Below are positions 9,312 to 18,392 of a stretch of DNA of 64,000 bases, in pieces. Source of the DNA: DASUAS01 sp963720765 (GTDB taxonomy: Bacteria; Actinomycetota; Acidimicrobiia; IMCC26256; DASPTH01); the NCBI GenBank assembly GCA_963720765.1, contig CAVRGS010000004.1:1-64000 (forward strand), in the 5' to 3' direction. The notes under the pieces are model-generated. The model ran no database searches. It had not been told where the DNA came from and saw only the letters and a list, made by a program, of their open reading frames with translations. Position 1 is the stretch's first letter; each line of letters starts with the position of its first letter. A program made the position numbers and the translations under genes.

Positions 9312-9983
9312 GACGGCGGGCAGGTCGGTGCTCGTCGCTCGTGGGGGCGCGTCTTCGTCGGTCGTGGCACCCGACGACCGCTTCTTCTTGTAGCGCGGTG
9401 GCGGGCTCTGCGGTGGAGTGCGCTTGCGCTTGCCGGCCTTGGTGCGCTTCGGCCGCGCTTCATCGGCGCGCTCATTCCCCGGCTTCGTTCGTGCCGGCTT
9501 CGGTGGTGTGGCTTCGATCTCGTCATCGATGGGATCGCCGAGCGCGTCGGGTGCGAAGCGATCGTCGGTCTCGAGCAGACGTCGACACGGGTCGGCCGCG
9601 GCCCACTTGTCGTCGACCGCGTACGCGAGCAACAGCGCGACGCGACGCGCGCCGTCGCGGGCCACGGCGTCGGGCAACACCGAGACCAGGTCGTCGTACG
9701 ACGGATCTTCGCTGTGTTCGCCCAGCGCGGCGATGACGAGATCCCTGGTCGGTCGCACGAGGAGCTCGACGACGATCCTCAGCGTCCTCGTGTTGCGCCG
9801 CGCCCGGTTGCGCAGGATGCGGGCACCCGACGAGTCGCGCACCAGCACGACACGCGGCACGCCGGCGACCTGCGCCAGTTCGCTGAGCTCGCCCTGGGTG
9901 AGGTCTCCACACGCGGCCTGCACGTCGTCGGGCTGCAGACGCTCGAGTACCCGCCAGACGAACGGGAAGTTGTCAGTTGCCAT
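8925..9983 (-). CDS. Two-domain protein with PemK/MazF-like C-terminal domain
   Basis: Function unknown, 352 residues. An N-terminal mainly helical domain (about 1-140) is followed by a long basic Pro/Lys/Arg linker (about 155-215, including RYKKKR at 197-202) and a conserved C-terminal domain (225-352) with VGSYRDLDRDD, KVRPCVVVA (275-283) and a DWNQL end. The KxRPxVVV strand recalls the PemK/MazF toxin fold; catalytic assignment is not possible. It is followed by no antitoxin-like gene, but a broken LMELLP gene lies just upstream on the same strand, mirroring the pair at 3374-4217. The gap 8657-8924 to the cyclase shows nothing recognisable. Confidence 0.75.
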   Translation of the reverse strand: MATDNFPFVWRVLERLQPDDVQAACGDLTQGELSELAQVAGVPRVVLVRDSSGARILRNRARRNTRTLRIVVELLVRPTRDLVIAALGEHSEDPSYDDLVSVLPDAVARDGARRVALLLAYAVDDKWAAADPCRRLLETDDRFAPDALGDPIDDEIEATPPKPARTKPGNERADEARPKRTKAGKRKRTPPQSPPPRYKKKRSSGATTDEDAPPRATSTDLPAVTVNGAAFRPDAHDRRAIRLVGSYRDLDRDDDLVGRMVLAEVVFDGPTPGGKVRPCVVVAASGRGDLVVRPCYSEGGRRAGDFRAVPVSDVRQAGLDRITYVSHDECCIPRSAVAGELGWLSVADWNQL

Positions 9984-10014
9984 GTCGCCAGAGTGTGCCG
10001 TGGGGCTGGGACGA

Positions 10015-10232
10015 TCAAATCTCGGCTTCCATCTTGTACTCGAGACCGTCGACCTTCGCTTCGAGCACGCTGAACCGGGCGTCCATCGCGGTTTCGAGCG
10101 TCGCGAGGTCTTGCTTCGTCGCCACGTCGGCCCAGCCCACCGGGGGCAGCAGCTCCATCAAGGTGATCCCCTCTTCGTCACCGAGCAGCCGCTTGGCGGC
10201 CTCGGCGAGTTGGAGACGGAAGAGATCGTCAT
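10015..10232 (-). pseudogene. LMELLP-type gene, copy 2, broken near its start
   Basis: From 10226 to the TGA at 10015 the frame encodes RLQLAEAAKR, ITLMELLPPVGWADVATK, then a coiled-coil-like tail (LEAKVDGLEYKMEAEI) with no membrane helix. The only plausible start, ATG at 10232, lies in a different frame; restoring it needs one added base (or two removed), unlike most breaks in this window. The gene is therefore either truly broken or mis-sequenced. Copy 1 (3374-3643) and copy 3 (14018-14284) are intact. It precedes the PemK-like gene on the same strand by 31 bases. Confidence 0.65.
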
Positions 10233-10268
10233 CGTACCGACCGCCGAGTCACCTGGGAAACGACGTCG

Positions 10269-10487
10269 TCACGCCCAGTCGTCGTCGCGGAAGTCGTAGC
10301 CGCGACCGCAGGAGTGACAGTGGCGCATCGGCTGACCGGGACTGACGCAGCACCCGCCGAGCACGACGTGATCGGGCAGTGGGTGATCGGGGTTGGGCGC
10401 GTACAGGCCGTAGAGGATCGCGCCGGTGTCACCCGAGCCGCAGTACGGACACGGCTTGCGTCGCGGCTTCCGCGTGCGCGCCGCCAT
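10269..10487 (-). CDS. Small zinc-ribbon protein
   Basis: A 72-residue basic protein with two Cys pairs: CPYC near residue 12 and CHSC near residue 59, with a CC pair between. This is a likely treble-clef or ribbon zinc site. The N terminus is rich in Arg/Lys. Its ATG overlaps the stop of the NYN-like gene (TGATG), so the two are translationally coupled and probably act together. Function unknown; RNA or DNA binding is a guess. Confidence 0.65.
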   Translation of the reverse strand: MAARTRKPRRKPCPYCGSGDTGAILYGLYAPNPDHPLPDHVVLGGCCVSPGQPMRHCHSCGRGYDFRDDDWA

Positions 10488-10958
10488 CAGGCGGCGAGGA
10501 CGACATCGGTGGCGCGGGCGGCGAGGAAGATGCACGGGAACCGGTGCAAGCCGGGTCGAGCAGCCGTCGGGTCGCGCGACCACTTCCACGTTGACGCCGC
10601 CGTCGCGCGCGGTCGCGGCGCGCGACGCGAAGATGCCGTCGCCACTGCCGACGACGAGGCGCCCGTAGCGCTTCACCACCAGCTCGGGCGGCGCGCACGC
10701 GAGCAGCTTGGTGTCGGCACCGTCGCGCCCAGGCATGGCGTGGACGTTCGCGGGCACCGACAGGTCGTACATGACCCGCCCGATGAGGCCCGGGTTCGAC
10801 GCCACGATCACATGGTCGCCCGGCTGCCACCGTGCGGCGGCGAGGTAGTCGCCGAACACGAGCAGCGCCGTGTCGGTGGCGACACGCGGGTCGCCGGCCA
10901 GGTTCTCGAGGTCGACCAGGTGCAATGTGCGACCGGTGATGTCCGAGGAAGTGCTCAT
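10487..10958 (-). CDS. NYN/PIN-like domain protein (frameshifted)
   Basis: Small protein of about 156 residues with features of NYN/PIN nucleases: an early Asp in LVDLENL, DGADTKLL in the middle and GSGDG further on, giving a plausible acidic metal site. Likely an RNase, by family analogy only. ATG 10958 has a strong ribosome site (GGGGGCGAG). Near 10545 the frame breaks; removing one base joins STRL to HRFPCIFLAA and the protein ends at 10487 on the start of the zinc-ribbon gene. Divergent from the zinc-ribbon membrane gene at 11079, with the right 43-bp repeat between them. Confidence 0.65.
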
Positions 10959-10990
10959 CGTCTCGCCCCCTGTGTTCGATGCGTCGGAAT

Positions 10991-11033
10991 GAGCATCGCA
11001 AGGGGGTGAGACAGTTACATCGGTGTGATTCGG
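10991..11033 (+). repeat. 43-bp direct repeat, right copy (DR-R)
   Basis: Same orientation as 3318-3360, with identity over the core GGGGTGAGACAGTTACATC and a weaker tail. It lies in the divergent intergenic region between the NYN-like gene and the zinc-ribbon membrane gene, 33 bases upstream of the former's ATG. Together with the left copy it brackets about 7.6 kb containing duplicated genes. Confidence 0.75.
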
Positions 11034-11078
11034 ACAACGCAGTCGTTCGTGTCCCAGGGTGTTCGTACGGTCGCCGAC

Positions 11079-12047
11079 ATGCAGTGCACGAACGGACACG
11101 ACAACCCTGACGGCCAGAAGTTCTGCGGCGAATGCGGCGCGCCGATCGAAGCAACGAGTCGACGCGCCGAGCGAACCGACGGTGCTGCCTCCTCCACTTC
11201 CTCCGCCTGATCCGACCCATGGGTCCGATGAGACCGACGACGCTTCGCACTCCCTCCCCGCGCCGCAGCCGGCGCCGGATCTGGGTCGCGGTGATCGCAG
11301 CGGTGGTGGCGGTCTTCGTCATCGTCGCCATCGCGAGCGGAGGCGACGACACGAGCGAGAAGGCGCGCCGGGCGTCGGGCGACACGCACACCAGCGTGGT
11401 GCGCAACGACACCAACGACACGCCGCGCGTCACGACGCCCACCACCGAAGCCGGCGCGGCACGAGGTCACCATCGCCGGCAACGGCTTCACGCAGCTGCC
11501 GCCGGACAGCATCGGCACGTCGTACGTCTCCTACGGCGTGATCGTGCAGAACCCGTCGGACGACATCGCTTCCAGCGTGTCGCTCAACGTCGCGTTCTAC
11601 AACGACGCCGGCGTGGTGGTGAAGGCCGACAACCCGACCATCGACGTGATCCTCCCCGGCCAGACCGCGGCGTACGGCGAGAGCGTGCAGGTCGCGGGCG
11701 CGACGCGGATGGAGGTGCAGGCGCTGGTCGGCAGGTGGGAGACCGCGACCACGACGACCGGCGCGTTCACCGCGTCGGGCGTCAGCACGACCCCGCGCGA
11801 CTACCTCGGCCTGCAGACGAACGCCACGCTCTCCTCGACGTTCGCCAAGGACCTGAAGTCGGTGGTCGCGGTGGCGATCTTCCGCGACGCCGGCGGCGCG
11901 ATCGTGGGCGGCGACCGCACCTTCGTCGACTTCGTGCCGGCAGGCGGATCGGCAGCAGTCGAGATCACGTCGTTCTCCGACCTCCCCGCGCCCGCGGGCA
12001 CCGAGGTGTACGCCGAACTGTCGAGCCTCTCGCTGCTGGGGACGTGA
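11079..12047 (+). CDS. Zinc-ribbon, single-span membrane protein (frameshifted)
   Basis: Predicted membrane protein of about 321 residues. It starts with a zinc ribbon (MQCTNGH, then FCGECG), continues through a Pro-rich linker (VLPPPLPPP), a basic patch (RRSRRR), one transmembrane helix (VAVIAAVVAVFVIVAIA) and an extracytoplasmic beta-rich domain of about 170 residues, complete from 11460. Function unknown. Three frame breaks near 11160, 11265 and 11455 each need removal of one base. ATG 11079 places the first Cys at residue 3. Divergent from the NYN/zinc-ribbon pair; its stop overlaps the GTG of the next gene. Confidence 0.6.
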
Positions 12048-13052
12048 GCGACCACACGCACCGACCCGGTGCCGAATCGCGCGACACTCTCCGGGTGGCG
12101 GGGGCAGGGACGGGGCCGACCGAGCGCATCCTGAAGCTGGCGGCGTTCGCGGGCAACCGATGTGTGGGCGGGGCGGAGATCACGCTGACCGACATCGTCG
12201 ACGGCGTGGGCTACCCGGCCGACGGCACGCCACGCGACGCGCGTGGCCAACTCGTCACCAAGAGTCGCGAGTGGGAGACCGTCCGCAAGATGGTCACCCG
12301 CGACCTCAAGGACCTGCGCGAGGCCTGGGGCATCCGTCTCGACTACGACGACGGCACCCACTCGTACGGTCTGCAACCGCCGTTCTTCACCGCCGACGAA
12401 CGGCGCGCGCTGCTCGCCGCGGTGGCCATCGTCTCCGTGGAAGGTGGCCCCGACGGTCCGCCCGGTGAGCTCGGCACCTCGCTCGACGACCGTCGCCGCG
12501 CTCGTCGTGTTGCGACTGCACGAGCTCGTGAACACGCTCCGGGCCGCGATCGGCGACCGCCACGCGGTCACGTTCCGACTCTCCGGCACCACGCGCCACG
12601 TGCAGCCGTACGCGCTCGGCATGTGGCGCAACCGCTGGTACCTCGCCGGGTTCGACACCGACCGCGACACGCTCCGCCGCTACCGACTCGACCGCATCGA
12701 GACCGGCGAACCGACGATCACGCTGGTCGGGGCCGCCCATGCGTACGAGGTCCCCGACGACTTCGACGCCGACGCCGCGTTCGACCTCGACCCCAACTCC
12801 TGGGGTGAGGATCCGCTGGTGCACGCGCGCGTGCGGGTGGGCATCGACCACGTCGACGCGTTCCGCAGCGAGCTCGGCGGCGAGGTGCTCGACGAGTTCG
12901 ACGACCACGTGGTGATCGGGCTCGACGTGCGGCAGTACGCGTCGTTCCGCACCCGGCTGCTGGCGTTCCGGGGATCGGCGGTCGTGCTGGAGCCGCTCGC
13001 ACTCGTCGCAGTCGTGCGCGACCACCTCGCCGCACTGGCCGGAGCGCGCTGA
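12044..13052 (+). CDS. PafB-like WYL-domain transcription regulator (frameshifted)
   Basis: Helix-turn-helix regulator with a WYL ligand-sensing domain, about 335 residues. The N terminus (TERILKLAAF, then KMVTRDLKDLREAWGI) matches the PafB type of winged helix; WYL-like features include MWRNRWYLAGFDTDRD and RRYRLDRI. Known PafB acts with PafC as a heterodimer in the mycobacterial DNA-damage response; the same role here is inference. The GTG at 12044 overlaps the previous stop. One base must be removed near 12475 to join SLD to TVAALVVLRL. It overlaps the next regulator by one base (TGATG). Confidence 0.75.
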
Positions 13053-14005
13053 TGCCCGCGCTCGGCAAGCAACGCCACTTCGAGATCCTCCGCCAGGTCC
13101 TCGCGATGGTCGACGAGCGGAGGTTGGTGCCGCTCGACGAGGCCGCCGACGCGGTGGGCGTCACGGCGACGCAGCTCAAGGAGCTGCTCGACCCGGTGCT
13201 GTTCCTCGCGTTCCGCACCCAGACCGACCGCAAGGAACTGATCGACGAGTCACGCGCCTTCCTGTTCACGGAGGACGGCGAGCTCGAGCTCACCGATCGC
13301 CACTGGTTGCGCGACCTCGCGGCCGAGCCGCCGTCACCCGAAGTCGCGCTGCGCCTGCTGGTGGCCGGACTCATGATGCAGAGCATCGCCACCCGGCCGA
13401 CGCCCGACCTCGACCGCGCCGTCGACAAGCTCAGCGAGGTCGTCGGCGCCCGGCTCGAGGTGACGATCCCGGCGCCCGCCGCGCTGGCGGCCGCGCGTGA
13501 ATCCTGGGCGACGGGACGGTCGCTGCGCTTCCGGTACGTGCGCGACACCGACGACGCAGCGTCTGACCGTGAGGCCGTCCCCTACCGCGTGTACTGCAAG
13601 TGGGGGCACTGGTACTTCCAGGGCCGGGAGCTCGACACCGACCCGGGCGGGGAGCCGAAGGTGTTCCGCATCGATCGCATGCACGACGCATCGGTGGGTG
13701 ACGTGGCGTTCGATCCGCCGCCCGACACCGAGATCCCCGACTGGTTCGACCTCACCGAGCACGAGCAGTCGGTCACCTTGGTGCTCACCGAACAGCAGAT
13801 CAACGCGTTGCCGCGCGCGACCCGCGTGACGTCACAGAGCAAGCGGTCGGACGGACGGATCGAGGCGATCGTGGTGGTGTCCGGCGAGCGACGCCTCGAT
13901 CACCTGCTCGTCAGCCTCGATCCCGACGTCGAGGTGGTCGCGCCCGAGGACGCCCGGGCGCGTCAACGCCAACATGCGACCGAGCTGCTCACGGTGTACA
14001 CGTGA
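13052..14005 (+). CDS. PafC-like WYL-domain transcription regulator
   Basis: Second regulator of the tandem pair, 317 residues, uninterrupted. The N-terminal helix-turn-helix (RHFEILRQVLAMV, then DEAADAVGVTATQL) resembles PafC. The WYL-type middle has YRVYCKWGHWYFQGRELD and VFRIDRM, and a C-terminal WCX-like extension follows. Its start overlaps the stop of the PafB-like gene, so both proteins are made together. Unlike the mycobacterial locus, no tat or pup genes are adjacent. Confidence 0.75.
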   Translation: MPALGKQRHFEILRQVLAMVDERRLVPLDEAADAVGVTATQLKELLDPVLFLAFRTQTDRKELIDESRAFLFTEDGELELTDRHWLRDLAAEPPSPEVALRLLVAGLMMQSIATRPTPDLDRAVDKLSEVVGARLEVTIPAPAALAAARESWATGRSLRFRYVRDTDDAASDREAVPYRVYCKWGHWYFQGRELDTDPGGEPKVFRIDRMHDASVGDVAFDPPPDTEIPDWFDLTEHEQSVTLVLTEQQINALPRATRVTSQSKRSDGRIEAIVVVSGERRLDHLLVSLDPDVEVVAPEDARARQRQHATELLTVYT

Positions 14006-14017
14006 AGCGCGAAGCGG

Positions 14018-14284
14018 TCAGAGCTTGGCAATGGCCACGAGTGCACCGAGCATGGCCCCGGTTGTGGCGGCGTTGATGGCAAACAGCTTCCACGTCTGGC
14101 TGACGAAGCCCTCGTTCATTGCTGCAACGATCTTGTGCTCGAGCAGCTCCAGATCCTGCTTGGTCGCCACGTCGGCCCATCCGACCGGAGGTAGCAGCTC
14201 CATCAGCGTGATCCCCTCGTCGTCGCCGAGCACGCGCTTGGCGGCGTCGGCGAGTTGGAGTCGGTTGCGTTCATTGACGGACAT
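14018..14284 (-). CDS. Small LMELLP-type membrane protein, copy 3
   Basis: Intact 88-residue paralogue of copies 1 and 2. The first half (NERNRLQLADAAKR, ITLMELLPPVGWADVATKQDLE) is nearly identical to copy 1; the tail differs and forms a moderately hydrophobic segment (TTGAMLGALVAIA). ATG 14284 is preferred over the in-frame ATG 27 bases upstream because it has the AGGGAAG ribosome site shared with copy 1. Function unknown. It converges on the PafC-like gene and is divergent from the ADP-ribosylglycohydrolase gene. Confidence 0.75.
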   Translation of the reverse strand: MSVNERNRLQLADAAKRVLGDDEGITLMELLPPVGWADVATKQDLELLEHKIVAAMNEGFVSQTWKLFAINAATTGAMLGALVAIAKL

Positions 14285-14362
14285 CGTTCTTCCCTCTGTG
14301 TCAGGTTGCACTCGGGGAAGAGACTGCGATTTTACCTCGGTCGACGTCGCGGTGGAACGGCG

Positions 14363-15348
14363 ATGAGCGAACCGCGCGATCGGTTCGTGGCGTCGATCCT
14401 GGCCGGCGCGATCGGTGATGCTCTCGGGGCGGCAGTCGAGTTCGACCTCCTCGACATGATCCGTCGTCGGTACGGGCCGTCAGGACTCACCGGCTACTCG
14501 CCGACGTACGGGCGCCTCGGTGCGATCACCGACGACACGCAGATGACCTTGTTCACGGCCGAAGGTCTGCTGCTCGCCGAATCGTCCAGCGGTCGACGAC
14601 CGCGTCGAGTCGATCCGACGCGCCTACCTGGCGTGGCTGCTCACCCAGGACTCGTCGGCACCAGACGACGAGGTGCGCGACAGCTGGTTGCTGGACCAGC
14701 GGTTCCTGCACTCGCGACGTGCGCCCGGCAACACGTGTCTCACCGCGCTGTACGCGGGAGGCGGCGGCACGCCGGAGTCGCCGATCAACGACAGCAAGGG
14801 GTGCGGCGGCATCATGCGCGCGGCGCCGGCGGGCGCGGTCGACCGCGACTGGTTCGAGCTCGGCGCCCGCGCCGCGGCGCTCACCCACGGACACCCGAGC
14901 GGCTACCTCTCGGCCGGCGTGCTCGCGCACGTCGTCGGTGAGGTGCTGCGCGGCGAGGCGTTGGCGGACGCGGTCGAACACGCCCGAGCGGTGCTGGTCA
15001 CCTGGCCCGAGCACGAGGAGACGGCAGCCGCGATCGACGGTGCGCTCGCGCTCGCGGCGTCGGGTGACGTGACGCCCGAAGCGTTGGAGGGTCTCGGTGG
15101 CGGATGGGTCGGAGAGGAAGCGCTCGCCATCGGTCTGTGCTGCGCGCTCGTCGCGACCGATGTGCGCAGCGGGCTGCTGCTCGCGGTGAACCACGGCGGC
15201 GACAGCGACAGCACCGGCTCGATCGCCGGCAACCTGCTGGGCGCGATGCACGGGCTCGACGCGCTTCCGCAGCGACCTGCTCGACGATCTCGAAGGTCGT
15301 GACGTCATCGAACAACTCGCCCGCGACCTCGCCGCGACGTGCCTCTGA
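14363..15348 (+). CDS. ADP-ribosylglycohydrolase (frameshifted)
   Basis: Enzyme that removes ADP-ribose from modified proteins or small molecules, about 327 residues. Family motifs are present in order: GAIGDALGAAVEF, TDDTQMTLFTAEGLL (metal ligands), KGCGGIMRAAP, GHPSGYLSAG and the second metal motif GGDSDSTGSIAGNLLGA. ATG 14363. Two frame breaks (near 14592 and 15272) each need one base removed; the first joins ESSS to VDDRVESIRRAYLAW and the second replaces an Arg-rich false end by SDLLDDLEGRDVIEQL. No partner ADP-ribosyltransferase is visible nearby. Confidence 0.85.
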
Positions 15349-15443
15349 TCACGATGGAGGGGCCCTGCACGGGGACAGCGGAGCACCGCGCACCCGCGCC
15401 CCCAGGTACGATCCCGGCCCGCGACCGACCTCGAGGCGGGCCC

Positions 15444-16181
15444 ATGACCCCGGAGCAACGCAGCACGGCCGAGCGACCCGACGAGGACGAGCGGGTGCTC
15501 GCCGAACAGCTCGGGGCGGTGCGGGTGCTCACGCTGCACCGGCCCGAGAAGCTGAACGCGGCCGATCTCGCGATGCAGCGCCGCGTGAACGAACGCTGGC
15601 GAGAGATCGCCGAGGACGGCGCGACGCGCGCCGTCGTGCTCACGGGCTCCGGGCGCGCCTTCTGCGCCGGCGGTGACGCCGAGCTGCTGGCGACGTTCGG
15701 CGGCGAGCACCACCCGGTGCACGACGAGCTGAGCGAGCTCCACACCGAGCTGCTGCGCGCCATGTTGACGCTCGACGTCCCGATCGTCGCCGCGGTGCGG
15801 GGCCCGGCCGTCGGCTTCGGTGCGGAGCTCGCCGCGCTCTGCGACCTCGTGGTGATGGGCGACGACGCGTCACTCAGCGATCCGCACGTGCGCCTCGGCA
15901 TCGCACCGTCGCCCGGCTGCCAACTGGTGTGGCCCCACCTCACGTCGATCGCGGTTGCTCGCGAGCTCCTGCTCACCGGTCGTCGGGTGAGCGCGGCGGA
16001 GGCGGTCGAGCTCGGTCTCGCCAACCGGGTGTGCCCGTCGGGCGAGGAGCGCGCCACTGCGATCGCGCTGGCGGAGGAGCTGGCGGCACTGCCGCCCACC
16101 GGTGTGCTCGCGGCGAAGCGGGCGTTCGCGGCGCCGCTCCTCGCCGAGCTGCTCCGACCGGACGGACTGTCGACGACGTGA
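15444..16181 (+). CDS. Enoyl-CoA hydratase/isomerase family protein
   Basis: Crotonase-fold enzyme acting on acyl-CoA esters, 245 residues, normal for the family. The oxyanion-hole segments are GRAFCAGGDAELL and GPAVGFGAELAALCD; LSDPHVRLGIAPSPG follows. Exact reaction (hydration, isomerisation or other) cannot be told. ATG 15444 follows a GAGGCGGG ribosome site. Its stop overlaps the GTG of the CoA-transferase gene, so the two likely work in one pathway of fatty-acid or aromatic-acid breakdown. Confidence 0.85.
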   Translation: MTPEQRSTAERPDEDERVLAEQLGAVRVLTLHRPEKLNAADLAMQRRVNERWREIAEDGATRAVVLTGSGRAFCAGGDAELLATFGGEHHPVHDELSELHTELLRAMLTLDVPIVAAVRGPAVGFGAELAALCDLVVMGDDASLSDPHVRLGIAPSPGCQLVWPHLTSIAVARELLLTGRRVSAAEAVELGLANRVCPSGEERATAIALAEELAALPPTGVLAAKRAFAAPLLAELLRPDGLSTT

Positions 16182-18336
16182 AGGTGGTCGACGCGAGCGC
16201 AGATGTCGCGGGTCGCTTCGCGGCGAAGCTGCTGGCCATGGCGGGGATGGACGTGAGCCGTGTCGGCGCGCCCGACGACACCCTCCTCGGTCGCTACCTC
16301 GACGCGCACAAGCGGATCGTGCCCGCGCCGGTCGACGACCGAGCGGCGCGCGCGTTGTGCGCCGACGCCGACGTGGTCTTCACGAGCTTCGATCAGGGCC
16401 GGTTCGTCGGCGTGGGTGGGCAACCCGACTTCCGTCCCGTGCCGGCGAGCTGCGTCGAGGTGACCACGAGCTCGTTCGGCACCACGGGTCCGCACGCGGC
16501 CTGGCGGGGAGGTCCCGTCGCCGACTGGGCCGCGGGCGGGTACCTGGCGCTCACCGGACCACCCGACCGATCGCCGCTGCTCGGGCCCGAGCACCTCTGC
16601 GGGTACGTCGCCGGGTACACCGCGGCGATCGCCGCCGAGGCCGCGTTGGCCGATCGGCGGCGCTCCGGGCGGGGACGGCACATCGACGTCAGCACGATGG
16701 AGTCGATGCTCAACGTCCACCAGTCGACGTTCTCGCGCCTCGCGGCCGGCGTCGTGCGCACGCGCACCGGTCGCTACACCGAGGTGTATCCGCTCGTGGT
16801 CCGGCCGTGTCGCGACGGGTACGTGTCGCTCGGGGTGGTGACCGACGTGGAGTTCGACCGTCTGCTCATCGCCATCGGTCGACCCGACCTCGCGGCCGAC
16901 GACCGCTTCCGGGACGCGGCCGCGCGCTGGGAGCACCGAGACGAGCTCGACGCCGTGCTCCACGAGTTCCTCGGCGCACGGACCACCGACGACGTCGTGT
17001 CCGAGCTCCTCACCCATGGTGTCGCGGCCGCCGCGGTCGACGGGGCGCGCGCGGTCCTCGCCAATCCGCAGCTCGAGGCACGCGAGTTCTGGGACGAGGT
17101 GCCGTCGCCCGCGGGTTCGGCACGCGCGCCGGGCAACCCGGTGCCGGCCGCGCGCGCGCACCGGCGACGCGCGCCGACGATGCATCGCCACCGTCGCGCC
17201 TCGCGAGCGCGCGAGATCCCGCGCTGCCACTCGCGGGCGTCGTCGTGCTCGACCTCACCGCGTTCTGGGCCGGACCGAGCGCGACGCGCATCCTCGCCGA
17301 CCTCGGCGCGCGCGTGATCTGGGTCGAGCGCCCGCACTCCCGGCGCGAGCCGGGGGCCGACGCGACCGAGACCGAGGTGGTGATGCACCACTTCCACCTC
17401 AAGATGAACCGCAACAAGGAGAGCGTCGTGCTCGACCTCGGCACCGCCGACGGACGAGCAGCCGTCGCACGGCTGGCGGCCGAGGCCGACGTGTTGGTCG
17501 AGAACTTCCGCCCCGGTGTCCTCGATCGCATGGGCCTCGGCGCCGCCGAGCTCTGTGCCGCGAACCCCCGCCTCGTTGCGGTGTCGCTGTCCGGCTTCGG
17601 GAGCACCGGCCCCTGGGCCGACCGCCGCTCGTACGGCCCGACCATCGAGGCGGCGTCGTCGATCGAGGCCCGCACCGGATTCGCGGGCGACGAGCCGATG
17701 CGGCTCGGTCACACCCTCCCCGACGGCGTGGGCGGGCTGCTCGGCGCACTCGCCGCACTCCGCGGGCTGCGCGAGCGCCACGAGCGCGGCCGCGGTGGGT
17801 GGTTCGACCTCTCGCAGATGGAGGCATACGTCGCGCTCAGCGGCGAAGAGCTGCTCGGCGCGGCGGAGACCGGCGACGACCTCGCACGCATCGGGAACCG
17901 GTCACGCGGCAGCGCACTCCAGGGCGTGTTCCCCTGTCGCGGGGACGATGCCTGGATCGCCATCCGTCTGGCCGACGGCGACGACGTGCTTCGACTCGCG
18001 GACGTGTCGGGGGCACCCGACCTGCGTCCGACACCCGTCGCCGCCGAGCTCACGCTCGACCGGCAGGAAACCGCGATCGGCGCGTGGACTCGCAACCACG
18101 ATGCCGACGACCTGGCCCGACGCCTGCAGCAGGCGGGCATCGAGGCATTCGCGGTGCTCACACCGCCGGAACTGCTCGCCGACGCCCACCTCGAGGCGCG
18201 CGGGTTCTTCGTGGACGTTCCCCACGAGGGCAGGATCCTGCAGCTGCCGGGATCACCCCTGCACGACCTCGTCGACCCACGGGGACCGGCTCCCGCGTTC
18301 GGCGCTCACACCGAGACGGTGCTCGGGGCCCTCTGA
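16178..18336 (+). CDS. Two-domain class III (CaiB/BaiF) CoA-transferase (frame break between domains)
   Basis: Predicted transfer of CoA between carboxylic acids, about 720 residues as two tandem class III domains. The first starts at GTG 16178 (stop-start overlap with the hydratase) and runs to about 17150, with GRGRHIDVSTMESML as landmark. The second, from about 17220, shows DLTAFWAGPSATRILADLGARVIWVE, MNRNKESVVLDL, ENFRPGVLDRMGLG and GGWFDLSQMEA, close to the canonical pattern. The frame change near 17150 needs one added base or two removed, unlike most others here. Two separate genes are less likely because the second half has no start codon or ribosome site near its beginning. Confidence 0.75.
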
Positions 18337-18392
18337 CCGCTCGTAGGTCAGAGCGCGTCGAAGGTGCGCGCCGGGGAGCACGCTTCCCGGCC

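Noticed and set aside
10991..11033. CRISPR or tRNA-type attachment site at the 43-bp repeats
   Set aside because: Only two copies 7.6 kb apart, no spacers, and no tRNA gene overlaps either copy.
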